DNA from: Aliidiomarina indica | GTDB lineage: Bacteria > Pseudomonadota > Gammaproteobacteria > Enterobacterales > Alteromonadaceae | Assembly: GCF_015354615.1 (NCBI RefSeq) | Contig: NZ_JACAVQ010000001.1 | Location: 620,001 to 684,000, forward strand | Length of the DNA: 64,000 nt | Direction: 5' to 3' | Shown: piece after piece, positions 1 through 8,092 of the stretch | How positions within the stretch are numbered: the first letter of the stretch is position 1 | How the letters are laid out: every line of letters begins with the position of its first letter | Translations under genes and position numbers: made by a program | The notes under the pieces: model-generated | Database searches by the model: none | What the model saw: the letters and a program-made list of their open reading frames with translations, nothing else | What the model was told of the DNA's origin: nothing

Positions 1-712
1 TGTAATCTTTCAAATATTCTTCAATTTGCGACTTGTCATCATGGGATTCATTAATAGGTATACGAATCTTTCCGCAAGGAGAGGTCATGGCGCGGCTCAA
101 TAATCCGGTCAGTTTGCCCTCGATATCGAAATAACGCACTTCACGGAAGTTACCAATCCGCTCGTAGAAGCCTGCCCACACGTCCATGTTGCCACGGAAT
201 ACGTTATGGGTGAGATGATCGACATAGTCCATGCCTACTTCGTGGTCATTCATTGACGCTTCCCAGTTGTCATAGAACTGGAAATCCACATCATAAATGG
301 TTTTATCACCGTAACGGTCAACAAAGTACAGGGCGCTCTCGCCGATGCCATAAATCGCTGGAATATTCAATTCCATGGCGCCAACATCTGGCTTAAATTC
401 TTTCGCGCCGTTGGCAAGAGCATGGGCCATTGCTTTATTTGCATCAGCCACTCGAAATGCCATTCCGCATACGCTTGGACCATGCTCACGGGCAAAGCTC
501 TCTGCCTGCGATGATGGCTGCGCATTCACAATGAAGTTAATGTCGTTTTGCTTAAACAACCACACGTCTTTGCGGCGATGTTTAGCAACTTCTGTAAAAC
601 CAAGTTGGGTGAAAAGCGTTTTAAGCGCATCGATGCCCTTGGCATCTGCCGCTGTGTACTCAACGAATTCAAATCCATCGGTACCTAAAGGATTAATTGT
701 ATGATCAGTCAT
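1..712 (-). CDS. hpd: 4-hydroxyphenylpyruvate dioxygenase, 3' end cut by window edge
   Basis: This cytoplasmic Fe(II) dioxygenase turns 4-hydroxyphenylpyruvate into homogentisate, the second step of tyrosine breakdown after transamination. The minus strand reads MTDHTINPLGTDGFEF from an ATG at 712 and stays open to base 1, about 237 codons. An N-terminal vicinal-oxygen-chelate half is followed by the start of the catalytic half, with the first iron-ligand His at about residue 166 (DHLTHNVF). The rest of the second domain and the other ligands lie outside the window. Two TyrR-box-like palindromes sit upstream (855-872 and 905-922), and tyrR ends at 977. The remaining homogentisate-pathway genes probably follow to the left, which is inference. 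Confidence 0.93.
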   Translation of the reverse strand, partial: MTDHTINPLGTDGFEFVEYTAADAKGIDALKTLFTQLGFTEVAKHRRKDVWLFKQNDINFIVNAQPSSQAESFAREHGPSVCGMAFRVADANKAMAHALANGAKEFKPDVGAMELNIPAIYGIGESALYFVDRYGDKTIYDVDFQFYDNWEASMNDHEVGMDYVDHLTHNVFRGNMDVWAGFYERIGNFREVRYFDIEGKLTGLLSRAMTSPCGKIRIPINESHDDKSQIEEYLKDY

Positions 713-854
713 GACGAGTATTCCTCTCTTTATGTGCGATACCCCCGTAGGCATACCGCTTTAGTTATAAGTTCGCACTGTTGTTGTATCGCGAACGGCC
801 CCATCACGGCTAGGGGGCGCCAATGAAAGTGCGACAGCGTGACACTAAGACATA

Positions 855-872
855 TGTAAACATTAGTTTACT
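855..872. promoter_or_regulatory. TyrR box upstream of hpd (distal from hpd start: second of two, nearer hpd)
   Basis: The sequence TGTAAACATTAGTTTACT matches the TyrR operator consensus TGTAAA-N6-TTTACA at 11 of 12 fixed positions, including the essential G and C 14 bases apart. It lies about 143 bases upstream of the hpd start codon and is the box nearer to hpd. TyrR control of tyrosine-catabolic genes is known in related bacteria; the site itself is inferred from sequence. Confidence 0.72.
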
Positions 873-900
873 TCAGGTGAGAATGCAGCACTTCGGGTTA

Positions 901-926
901 CTTTTGTAAATAAATCATTACAAAAG
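901..926. promoter_or_regulatory. Second TyrR box, extended perfect palindrome
   Basis: A perfect 9-base inverted repeat, CTTTTGTAA and TTACAAAAG, flanks an 8-base spacer. The core TGTAAATAAATCATTACA (905-922) fits the TyrR box. Its centre is 50 bases from the centre of the first box, close to five helical turns, so two bound TyrR dimers would lie on the same DNA face. It sits between the tyrR stop codon and hpd. Confidence 0.72.
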
Positions 927-976
927 CGTTCCGAAGTGGCATGAATTGTGTACGTTGTTACAGCTTGCGTTTCCCA

Positions 977-2527
977 CTAACGCTTACGTTGCTTGCCGAT
1001 TCCGTAATCCCGTAGCTTGTTTGCAATTGCTGTGTGGCTTAGCCCCAACTTGCGCGCAAGCTGACGCGTGCTCGGATAGCTTGGATAGAGACGACGTAAT
1101 AAAGTACTTTCAAACCGCTTTACTGCATCCTCCAGACTACCTTCATCCAGATCGATAGCCAATGACTCGGCAATGGCAGGCACGTCGGGCAAATTAATAT
1201 CACTGGGTTCGAGGGTGTCTCGTTCGAGCATAGAGATAGAGCGAAATAGCGTGTTTTCGAGCTGCCGTACATTGCCCGGCCAACTGTATTGGTTTAAATA
1301 ATCTTTGCAGGACGCGGACAGGCGTATCGGTGCACGCTGTAGCTGCTGACAGAACTTCTGGACAAAGTGCTCAGCAAGCAAGAGTACGTCACCCTTTCGC
1401 TCACGCAAGGGTGGCAACTGCAACGATAATACGTTCAGCCGGTAATACAGATCTTCTCGGAAGCTTCCATCCTCAACCCGCTCAAACAGTTCGCCCCGTG
1501 CCAGACAAACAAGACGCACATCGACCGCCACCATTTGTTCTTCGCCAATTCGACGAAAGGTTCCATCTTCCAAGAAGCGCAAGAGCTTCGCTTGCAGCTC
1601 TTGTGACATATCACCGACAGAATCAAGCAGCACAGTGCCGCCATTGGCTTGCTCGAAAATCCCTTTTTTGCCTTGGGGATGGTGATTAAACACGCCGGCA
1701 CCGTAACCAAATAACTCACTTTCTGCCACGTTGTCAGGCAAGGCGCCGCAATTTACCGCCAGAAAAGGCTGCTGACTCCGATTGCCGGCTTGATGGCACG
1801 CCCGCGCTATCAATTCCTTACCAACCCCGGTTTCCCCTTCAATCAACAAAGGCACATCGAGCTGAGCCATACGTTCGGCGTCTTTCACTAAACGCTTAAT
1901 ACTCGCGTGTTGGGTAAGCACATGACTAAAGGGTGATACCGAGCCTGTGTTGCCAGGTCTTGTCGGCATAGGTTCAGATTGACAATGCAAGACTGCACCG
2001 GCAAATGCGGGCTCACCCTCAGCGTCATTCACCCAAATGGGTAAAACGCTTGCACGATAATTCGCCGATCCGATGCGGATATAATCGGTAGTCGGCTCAG
2101 AAGGCTCTTTTTCCAGCCAACGCTGTAAATTGAACCCACCTAACAGATCGTTGACTTGTTCACCGCGTAATTCCTCTTTGTCCGCATCGAGCAAGGTCGC
2201 AGCCGCACTATTAATGATGTCTACCCGGCCGCGGGAATCAAGGGATATCACGGGATTGGGTAACGTCGACAGGAGCAAATTAAATTCGTAATGTTCACGC
2301 TCGGTGGGCATGTAAGGAATGGTTTTCACATCTTGCACATTGGGAATACGTCGAATTTTCGACATGAGCATCTGAAATTCAGAAAACTCAATGGTGGGGA
2401 AACTTAGAAATATTTTGCCAACAGGATCGACCTCAATACCCTTAAGATCAATTTCATTTTCACGCAAAATTGTCAGAATATCCTGACATAGGCCTAGACG
2501 ATCTGAACAGGTGATTTCCAAACGCAT
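977..2527 (-). CDS. tyrR: TyrR, aromatic amino acid regulator
   Basis: TyrR senses aromatic amino acids and activates or represses sigma-70 promoters. The 516 residues show an N-terminal ACT domain (about 1-75), a PAS domain (about 80-190), an AAA+ domain (about 205-430, Walker A GETGVGKE) and a C-terminal Fis-type helix-turn-helix ending KLRDYGIGKQRKR. The loop that reads GAFTGA in sigma-54 activators is degenerate here (GAGVFN), as in known TyrR proteins, which do not work with sigma-54. A hairpin terminator separates it from phhB upstream, so it should have its own promoter. A TyrR-like box at 2553-2570 suggests autoregulation. Confidence 0.95.
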   Translation of the reverse strand: MRLEITCSDRLGLCQDILTILRENEIDLKGIEVDPVGKIFLSFPTIEFSEFQMLMSKIRRIPNVQDVKTIPYMPTEREHYEFNLLLSTLPNPVISLDSRGRVDIINSAAATLLDADKEELRGEQVNDLLGGFNLQRWLEKEPSEPTTDYIRIGSANYRASVLPIWVNDAEGEPAFAGAVLHCQSEPMPTRPGNTGSVSPFSHVLTQHASIKRLVKDAERMAQLDVPLLIEGETGVGKELIARACHQAGNRSQQPFLAVNCGALPDNVAESELFGYGAGVFNHHPQGKKGIFEQANGGTVLLDSVGDMSQELQAKLLRFLEDGTFRRIGEEQMVAVDVRLVCLARGELFERVEDGSFREDLYYRLNVLSLQLPPLRERKGDVLLLAEHFVQKFCQQLQRAPIRLSASCKDYLNQYSWPGNVRQLENTLFRSISMLERDTLEPSDINLPDVPAIAESLAIDLDEGSLEDAVKRFESTLLRRLYPSYPSTRQLARKLGLSHTAIANKLRDYGIGKQRKR

Positions 2528-2552
2528 GTAAGTATCGAGTTCCTGAATTAAC

Positions 2553-2570
2553 TGTAAATAAAATTATACA
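2553..2570. promoter_or_regulatory. Candidate TyrR box in the tyrR promoter
   Basis: TGTAAATAAAATTATACA has the TGTAAA-N6-NNNACA layout with the conserved G and C 14 bases apart. It lies 26 bases upstream of the tyrR start codon, where bound TyrR would block transcription. Autorepression is known for E. coli tyrR; here it is inferred. Confidence 0.55.
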
Positions 2571-2581
2571 GGTTCAGCAAC

Positions 2582-2619
2582 AAAAAATCAGCAGAAGCGG
2601 ATCGCTTGCTGCTGATTTT
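2582..2619 (-). terminator. Rho-independent terminator of phhA-phhB
   Basis: A 16-base stem (2584-2599 with 2603-2619, one bulged base) closes a 3-base loop. Read on the minus strand it is followed by a T run. It lies just past the phhB stop and separates the phh operon from tyrR. Confidence 0.85.
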
Positions 2620-2638
2620 CGACGAATGACATGTGCGC

Positions 2639-2980
2639 TTAGTCGTTTAAAAGCGCATCCGTTTTGGCAGCCATAATAAAATCATTTTTATGTAAGCCAC
2701 CAATCGCGTGGGTCCACCAAGTAACGGTCACTTTGCCCCACTCAAGGAAAATACCTGGGTGATGGAATTCAGCTTCCGCCAGTTCCGCTAGCTTATTGGT
2801 AAATGCCAAAGCCTGCTTAAAGTTTTTAAACTTATACACACGCTCCAGTTGCATTACATCATCACGCACGATGGGCGCCCAATCAGGGATTTCGCGCATC
2901 AAAGTTTTCAGTTCGTCGTCACTGACCTTAGGCGCACCGGCCTGACAGGCCTCACACTTCATTTCTTTTAAATCAGACAT
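2639..2980 (-). CDS. phhB: Pterin-4a-carbinolamine dehydratase
   Basis: PhhB dehydrates the 4a-hydroxy-tetrahydropterin released by phenylalanine hydroxylase, so the pterin cofactor can be recycled. The 113-residue protein has the family's HHPG core ([21 protein letters not shown]) and the usual length. Cysteines C9 and C12 near the N-terminus (CEACQAG) are common in bacterial members. It lies 86 bases downstream of phhA on the same strand and is followed directly by a terminator, so it is the last gene of the operon. Confidence 0.95.
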   Translation of the reverse strand: MSDLKEMKCEACQAGAPKVSDDELKTLMREIPDWAPIVRDDVMQLERVYKFKNFKQALAFTNKLAELAEAEFHHPGIFLEWGKVTVTWWTHAIGGLHKNDFIMAAKTDALLND

Positions 2981-3066
2981 GCTTTTTTCCTGTTTCGATG
3001 CGCGCTAGCACACCATCTATTGAGATAATTAATCGCGTTAAACACAATTATACTAAAACAAATGAC

Positions 3067-3870
3067 TTAAGCGGCATCTTTGGGTTTCGGTGGAAACTTA
3101 GGCTCGAACAAACCTAACTCCATTGCTTCCTCCACCATGGCCATAATATCCATATCCGCTATTTCAAACAGCTCGTTTACATCATTAATGGTGTAATAGA
3201 TCGGCTGCATAATATCAATGCGATATGGCGTGCGTAACGCATCAAGCGGCTTCAGTGGCTTGCGCTCTGGCGTATCGCTTTCGAGCGCATAACGGGTTTC
3301 GCCCGGAGACGATATAATGCCCCCACCATAAATGCGCAGCCCTTCTTTGGTTTTTAACAGTCCGAATTCCACCGTGAACCAGTACAGGCGCGCCAAGTAA
3401 ACGCGCTCTTTTGGCGACGCTGCATAGCCTAGCTTACCGTATTGATGGGTAAAGTGGGCAAATGCTGGGTTCGTCAGCAGTGGGCAATGACCGAATATTT
3501 CGTGAAAAATATCGGGTTCTTGCAGGTAATCAAATTCTTCCCGGGTGCGAATAAATGTCGCTACAGGAAATTGCTTATTCGCAAGTAACCGAAAGAATTC
3601 GTCGAACGGGATCAACGCGGGCACCTGAGCCACTTGCCAACCCGTCGTTTCCATCAGTACTTTATTAATCTCATGGAGCTGCGGAATGCGATCCATCGGC
3701 ATATCAAGCAGGCGTAAACCTTCCATGTACTCATCACAGGCCTTTCCAGGAATAATCTCCAACTGACGCTGGACAAGATCGTGCCACACCTGGTTCTCTT
3801 CATCGCTCCAGTGAATAATGCCCTGTTCGTCAGGCTGCCGAGAAACGTATTTGCTGTTCTTTTTACCCAT
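3067..3870 (-). CDS. phhA: Phenylalanine 4-monooxygenase
   Basis: PhhA hydroxylates phenylalanine to tyrosine with O2 and tetrahydropterin in the cytoplasm. The 267-residue protein is a single catalytic domain without the eukaryotic ACT domain, as usual in bacteria. The facial triad that holds iron is visible: H123 and H128 in DIFHEIFGH, and E168 in FTVEFG. The gene starts 9 bases after the methionine gamma-lyase stop and precedes phhB, so the three genes form one minus-strand operon. Confidence 0.97.
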   Translation of the reverse strand: MGKKNSKYVSRQPDEQGIIHWSDEENQVWHDLVQRQLEIIPGKACDEYMEGLRLLDMPMDRIPQLHEINKVLMETTGWQVAQVPALIPFDEFFRLLANKQFPVATFIRTREEFDYLQEPDIFHEIFGHCPLLTNPAFAHFTHQYGKLGYAASPKERVYLARLYWFTVEFGLLKTKEGLRIYGGGIISSPGETRYALESDTPERKPLKPLDALRTPYRIDIMQPIYYTINDVNELFEIADMDIMAMVEEAMELGLFEPKFPPKPKDAA

Positions 3871-3879
3871 AACTCCTTC

Positions 3880-5085
3880 CTATACTGCTGTTAGTTTCGC
3901 GTGTGGCGCATTTAAAGCGCGATCAAGGCTTTGCTGTAAATCAGCAATAATGTCGTCCACATGCTCAAGCCCAACTGAGATACGAATTAAGCCATCAGTG
4001 ATACCTGCACGCGCACGCGCGTCAGGGCTGAGTGGCGAATGTGTCATGGATGCCGGATGCTGAATCAAGCTCTCGGCATCGCCTAAACTTACAGCGACAC
4101 GAATCATTTCTAACTTATTAAGTACTTGCACAGCGGCGTTATAGCCGGCGTCTAATTCAAACGCAATCACCGCCCCTGCGCTCTTCATCTGTCGACCGAT
4201 CAACTCATGTCCTGGATGATCGTTAAATCCAGGGTAAAAAACTTGGCTGACGCCAGGGTAATCTCTTAAGAAATTAGCGACGTGGCGCGCATTCTCACAA
4301 TGCTTTTCCATACGCACCGACAGAGTTTTCAGACCACGAATAATTAACCATGCATCATGGGGTGACATCGTTGCGCCCATGTCTTTCAATGTGGTCATTT
4401 TAATCAGGTGAATATCTTCAGCAGAGCCCGTAATTACGCCAGCAACCACATCGCCATGCCCATTTAAATATTTGGTCGCACTATGCACCACGATATGCGC
4501 GCCAAACTCGCCTGGGCGCTGCAACAATGGGGTCATAAAGGTATTATCAACCACCATACGTACCTGCGGATGCGAGCGGCAAACGTCGCCCACCATGGTT
4601 AAATCAATTAAGCGCAGGTGCGGGTTAGCGGGCGTCTCTAAAAATACGATTTTGGTGTTGTCACGAAAGGCGCTTTCCAAGGCATGCTGGTCGGTCATAT
4701 CGACAAAATCAACATGAATACCAAAGCGTTCAAACAAATGACTAAATAACGCGAAGCTGCAACCGTAAATGCAGTCGGAGGCGATTACGTGGTCGCCGGC
4801 CTTGAGGAACGCTAAGGTAGCGGCTGAAACGGCGCCCATCCCTGTTGCTGCTGCAGCACCAGCCTCCATCCCTTCCAGCGCGGCCACGCGACTTTCTAGT
4901 TGATTCACCGTCGGGTTACCCAAACGCGAATACATATAGCCGGATTCTTCGCCAGCGAAACGTCGCCCACCTGTTTCTGCATCAGGGAATACAAAGGTGG
5001 AAGTTTGATACAAGGGCGTGGTCAGTGAACCATACGGCTCCTGAATATATTCACCACCATGAATAACCAATGTATCTTGATGCAT
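3880..5085 (-). CDS. Methionine gamma-lyase (PLP enzyme)
   Basis: This cytoplasmic PLP enzyme should split methionine into 2-oxobutanoate, methanethiol and ammonia. It belongs to the Cys/Met metabolism family. The PLP lysine is K205 in HSATKYLNGHGD. The residue matching Cys116 of the Pseudomonas putida enzyme is kept (C109 in YGCSF); in related gamma-synthases and sulfhydrylases it is usually another residue, which favours the lyase. I chose the inner ATG at 5085 because AAAGG precedes it at good spacing; an ATG at 5103 is the alternative. It is first in an operon with phhA and phhB. O-succinylhomoserine sulfhydrylase is the main alternative function. Confidence 0.85.
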   Translation of the reverse strand: MHQDTLVIHGGEYIQEPYGSLTTPLYQTSTFVFPDAETGGRRFAGEESGYMYSRLGNPTVNQLESRVAALEGMEAGAAAATGMGAVSAATLAFLKAGDHVIASDCIYGCSFALFSHLFERFGIHVDFVDMTDQHALESAFRDNTKIVFLETPANPHLRLIDLTMVGDVCRSHPQVRMVVDNTFMTPLLQRPGEFGAHIVVHSATKYLNGHGDVVAGVITGSAEDIHLIKMTTLKDMGATMSPHDAWLIIRGLKTLSVRMEKHCENARHVANFLRDYPGVSQVFYPGFNDHPGHELIGRQMKSAGAVIAFELDAGYNAAVQVLNKLEMIRVAVSLGDAESLIQHPASMTHSPLSPDARARAGITDGLIRISVGLEHVDDIIADLQQSLDRALNAPHAKLTAV

Positions 5086-5209
5086 CGAACTACCTTTCGC
5101 CATGCCGTTGTCTCAACTTTAAGGGTTGTTATTATTATGTAGGACGCCTAGCTTAAGGCAGCGGTTCGAACCTCAGCAATAAAAGCACAGTGTTCCTACC
5201 AGCTATAAC

Positions 5210-5227
5210 TGTAAGGTTTAATTTCCA
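5210..5227. promoter_or_regulatory. Weak TyrR-like box upstream of the lyase-phhAB operon
   Basis: TGTAAGGTTTAATTTCCA matches the TyrR box at 10 of 12 fixed positions and keeps the G and C 14 bases apart. It lies 125 bases upstream of the lyase start codon. By analogy with the boxes at hpd and tyrR it may tie this operon to TyrR, but the match is weaker. Confidence 0.4.
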
Positions 5228-5236
5228 CCCAGAAAT

Positions 5237-5266
5237 AAAAAGCCCCGCTCAAGAGGCGGGGTTTTT
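5237..5266 (-). terminator. Terminator of the psp operon
   Basis: Stem CCCCGC (5243-5248) pairs with GCGGGG (5256-5261) over a 7-base loop, with A and T runs on the two sides. It follows the pspC stop on the minus strand and could also stop plus-strand readthrough. Confidence 0.85.
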
Positions 5267-5290
5267 CTTAGTCGGCCAGCGGGTATCGGC

Positions 5291-5725
5291 CTACAGGCGG
5301 TTAATTTCCTGTCGTACACGGAATTCCGACGATGTAACGTATTCTTCCATTTTGCGAACCGATGTTTCCATCTCGGAGAACTGTTTTGCGATCTGGCCTA
5401 AGGCCTCGCGGGGTGGTTTACCCGCTTCCCACACTTTCGTTTTTACTTCAATAGTCCGGCCATCCGCGGTTTGCTCAATCCGTGTTTCTTCTCTCAGTGT
5501 GCGTGGTTCCGGCGGTGAACTTACGCTATCGGTGCCCTTATCGAGCACTACCCAGGCAATGATATAGGCCACTAAGGTTACTTTTGAAGCCAGTACGAGA
5601 GCGGTAACAGCGATAATGCGTACAACCCACAGCTCCCAGCCGAAATGGCGCGCCAAGCCTGCACATACACCACCGATTTTGCCTCGTTTCGGATCCCGCA
5701 GCAGCGTTTTTTTACGTTCAGTCAT
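5291..5725 (-). CDS. pspC: Phage shock protein C
   Basis: PspC is an inner-membrane protein that, with PspB, binds PspA when the membrane is damaged and so frees PspF. The 144 residues hold the PspC domain (about 8-70: KIGGVCAGLARHFG and one hydrophobic helix around 40-60) and a C-terminal part with predicted helix ending EFRVRQEINRL. I chose the ATG at 5725, preceded by AAGGAGC, over an upstream ATG at 5773 that would overlap pspB. It is the last gene of pspABC. Confidence 0.93.
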   Translation of the reverse strand: MTERKKTLLRDPKRGKIGGVCAGLARHFGWELWVVRIIAVTALVLASKVTLVAYIIAWVVLDKGTDSVSSPPEPRTLREETRIEQTADGRTIEVKTKVWEAGKPPREALGQIAKQFSEMETSVRKMEEYVTSSEFRVRQEINRL

Positions 5726-5735
5726 TGCTCGCTCC

Positions 5736-5987
5736 TTAACGGTTATCTTTACGCCAGTTCGCGTGCTCGGCATCGAGTAAGCTCTCTAGCGTACGGATGC
5801 GCTCTTTCATATCTTCAGCTTTGGCGGCTAGTTCACGCACCAGTTCTGCGTCTTCCTGACTCATCCCTTCGCTAATTTTGCGCTTACTCCGATAGTGGAG
5901 AATGACCCAAATGGGTGCCACAAAAATAACAAAGAGTATAAGCGGCGTCATGATCATGCCAAACACTGCAACTTCCATCTCACCCAT
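5736..5987 (-). CDS. pspB: Phage shock protein B
   Basis: PspB is a small inner-membrane partner of PspC in sensing envelope stress. The 83-residue protein has one N-terminal transmembrane helix (about 8-30), then a charged coiled-coil tail (EDAELVRELAAKAEDMKERI) of the usual PspB form. An inner ATG at codon 4 is a possible alternative start. It sits between pspA (67 bases upstream) and pspC (10 bases downstream). Confidence 0.92.
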   Translation of the reverse strand: MGEMEVAVFGMIMTPLILFVIFVAPIWVILHYRSKRKISEGMSQEDAELVRELAAKAEDMKERIRTLESLLDAEHANWRKDNR

Positions 5988-6054
5988 CGCCCTAACCCCT
6001 TTTCTTATGTTTGATATGGGCTGGAGCAGCTAATCCTGCTCCAGAACCGTAAGT

Positions 6055-6723
6055 TTAGTCTGATTTCTTACCTTTTAGCTTTTCTTTTAGCGCTTCAAGC
6101 TCAGCATCAACACGATTCTCGCTTTCTAACGCACGGAATTCATCAGCTAAGGTCTTCTTACCCAAATCATAAGCGTCTACTTGTGATTCTAGGTCATCGA
6201 TCTTGGCTTCATAGCGCTCGAACTTGTACATGGCATCATCAACCTTGCCACTATCAAGCGTTTTCTTCACCGATAAGCGTGAACTTACGGTGCGCTCGCG
6301 CATAAGAATCGATTTCTGACGGGCTTTTGCATCAGACAATTTTTCCTGCAATTGGCCAATCTCACCGGACAAGCGTTCAACATGGTCATCTACCCGCTGA
6401 ATCTCATCGTGTAGCGCATTGATAGTTTCCTCCAGTTTTGCTTTCTCAAGCAATGCCTGGCGCGCTAAATCTTCGCGCTCTTTACCTAATGCAAGTTCAG
6501 CACGGCGTTCCCATTCAACTACTTCGTTTTCAAGACGAGTAAGTTGGCGATTCAAATCTTTCTTTTCAGAAAGTGTTTTAGCAGACACTGAACGTACTTC
6601 CACCAATGTGTCTTCCATTTCCTGAATGATCAGACGCACCATTTTTTGTGGATCTTCTGCTTTATCCAATAATGCGTTCAAATTCGCATTTACGATATCT
6701 GTGAAGCGTGAAAAAATACCCAT
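6055..6723 (-). CDS. pspA: Phage shock protein A
   Basis: PspA is a peripheral membrane protein of the ESCRT-III-like family. It holds PspF inactive in unstressed cells and assembles on damaged inner membrane. The start at MGIFSRFTDIVNAN (ATG 6723, with GAGGT upstream) gives 222 residues, exactly the usual PspA length; an upstream in-frame ATG at 6789 is less likely. The protein is nearly all alpha-helical coiled coil after a short amphipathic N-terminal helix. A sigma-54 promoter lies at 6802-6816, and pspF reads away from it on the other strand. Confidence 0.96.
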   Translation of the reverse strand: MGIFSRFTDIVNANLNALLDKAEDPQKMVRLIIQEMEDTLVEVRSVSAKTLSEKKDLNRQLTRLENEVVEWERRAELALGKEREDLARQALLEKAKLEETINALHDEIQRVDDHVERLSGEIGQLQEKLSDAKARQKSILMRERTVSSRLSVKKTLDSGKVDDAMYKFERYEAKIDDLESQVDAYDLGKKTLADEFRALESENRVDAELEALKEKLKGKKSD

Positions 6724-6801
6724 AATATTTACCTCGTCTAAGTGCTCTTTAATTTGTAAGGCCATGGATTTAATAAAATGGCCCTTCACTAAAGAGTACT
6801 A

Positions 6802-6816
6802 GCAGGAAGCGTGCCA
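6802..6816 (-). promoter_or_regulatory. Sigma-54 promoter of pspABC
   Basis: Read on the minus strand, TGGCACGCTTCCTGC matches the sigma-54 consensus TGGCAC-N5-TTGC with one mismatch, and the GG and GC are exactly 10 bases apart. Transcription should start near 6790, leaving a leader of about 67 bases before pspA. Activation by the divergently encoded PspF is the known arrangement. Confidence 0.88.
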
Positions 6817-6955
6817 ACTTTTAAAAATACCAATAAAACACTGAAAAAATGTAGGTTTCACTGTGTAGCTTAAAAAAATACATGGAACACAAGCATTGTG
6901 AAAGATAAACAATTAGACTAATAATTAGTGAATTTAGCCAACTAGGACGTCAGCG

Positions 6956-8092
6956 ATGGCCCGTTTTCGTGATAACGAAAATCTTATTGGGGAATCCAAT
7001 AGCTTTCTTGAAATGCTCGAGCATGTGTCGCGCTTAGCGCCCCTCGACAAACCCGTGTTGATTATTGGTGAGCGTGGTACCGGCAAAGAGCTTATTGCCG
7101 CCCGCCTCCACTATCTGTCGAGTCGTTGGGAACAAGCCTATCTCAAGCTCAACTGTGCTGCACTCAACGAGAACCTCCTGGAAAGTGAACTGTTTGGCCA
7201 TGAATCCGGTGCCTTTACGGGCGCGTCCAAGAAACATGAAGGGCGGTTTGAGCGTGCGGATAAAGGCACTCTGTTTCTTGATGAACTTGCCAATACCTCT
7301 CCTTCCGTACAGGAAAAACTCCTGCGCGTTATTGAATATGGTGAGTTTGAGCGTGTCGGTGGCAGTCGCCCGGTAAAAGTCGATGTCCGTCTTATTGCTG
7401 CAACTAACGAAGATTTACCTGCCCTTGCGGCCCGTCAAGAATTTCGCGCGGATCTCTTAGATCGTTTAGCCTTTGATGTCATTACCCTGCCACCGCTTCG
7501 CCACCGTCGCGAGGATATTCTTATTTTGGCTGAACATTTCGCAATCCAAATGGCCCGCGAGTTAGGCATGGAGTGCTTTGCTGGATTTACCCAACAGGCG
7601 AAAGATGCGTTACTTGATTACGCATGGCCCGGCAATGTACGGGAATTAAAAAATGTCATCGAGCGCAGTCTTTATCGGCTAAACTCAGCGCAACTGCCAC
7701 TACATGACATTATTTTCGATCCTTTTGCGAGTCCTTGGCGTCCCACTGAAGCCATTCGTAAGCGCGCTGCAATAGCGAGCGAGCCATCGAACGGCGCTCA
7801 GAAACCCGAAGAGCCGCAGGGGCAGAAGACGCCGACAGAAGCCGATAGTGCGACTGTAACGCACGCAGGATCCTTAACGAATGGCCGCGGTTTTGCATTG
7901 CCTGAAATCCACACACCGGTTGATTTCAAAGAACTCACCCAGAATTTCGAAACTCAGGTGCTTAACGATGCCCTTTCCCATTGCCAATTTAATCAAAAGA
8001 AGACAGCAGAGTTGCTTGGTTTAACCTATCATCAACTACGCGGATACTTAAAAAAGTACCAATTGCTCGAGGCCACCGGCAAAGATGATTAA
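6956..8092 (+). CDS. pspF: PspF, sigma-54 enhancer-binding activator
   Basis: PspF activates the psp promoter. It has no N-terminal sensor domain: the AAA+ domain begins within 10 residues and includes Walker A (GERGTGKE), an intact GAFTGA loop and the DELAN Walker B region. A linker of low-complexity character (about 262-315, rich in A, P, E, T) leads to a Fis-type helix-turn-helix (KTAELLGLTYHQLRGYLKKY). At 378 residues it is longer than E. coli PspF (about 325), mainly because of that linker. It is divergent from pspA and its 3' end overlaps the start of sapA by 8 bases. Confidence 0.95.
   Translation: MARFRDNENLIGESNSFLEMLEHVSRLAPLDKPVLIIGERGTGKELIAARLHYLSSRWEQAYLKLNCAALNENLLESELFGHESGAFTGASKKHEGRFERADKGTLFLDELANTSPSVQEKLLRVIEYGEFERVGGSRPVKVDVRLIAATNEDLPALAARQEFRADLLDRLAFDVITLPPLRHRREDILILAEHFAIQMARELGMECFAGFTQQAKDALLDYAWPGNVRELKNVIERSLYRLNSAQLPLHDIIFDPFASPWRPTEAIRKRAAIASEPSNGAQKPEEPQGQKTPTEADSATVTHAGSLTNGRGFALPEIHTPVDFKELTQNFETQVLNDALSHCQFNQKKTAELLGLTYHQLRGYLKKYQLLEATGKDD

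Noticed and set aside
375-704. Plus-strand open frame of 109 codons
   Set aside because: It lies wholly antisense to hpd, whose frame gives a clear dioxygenase sequence.
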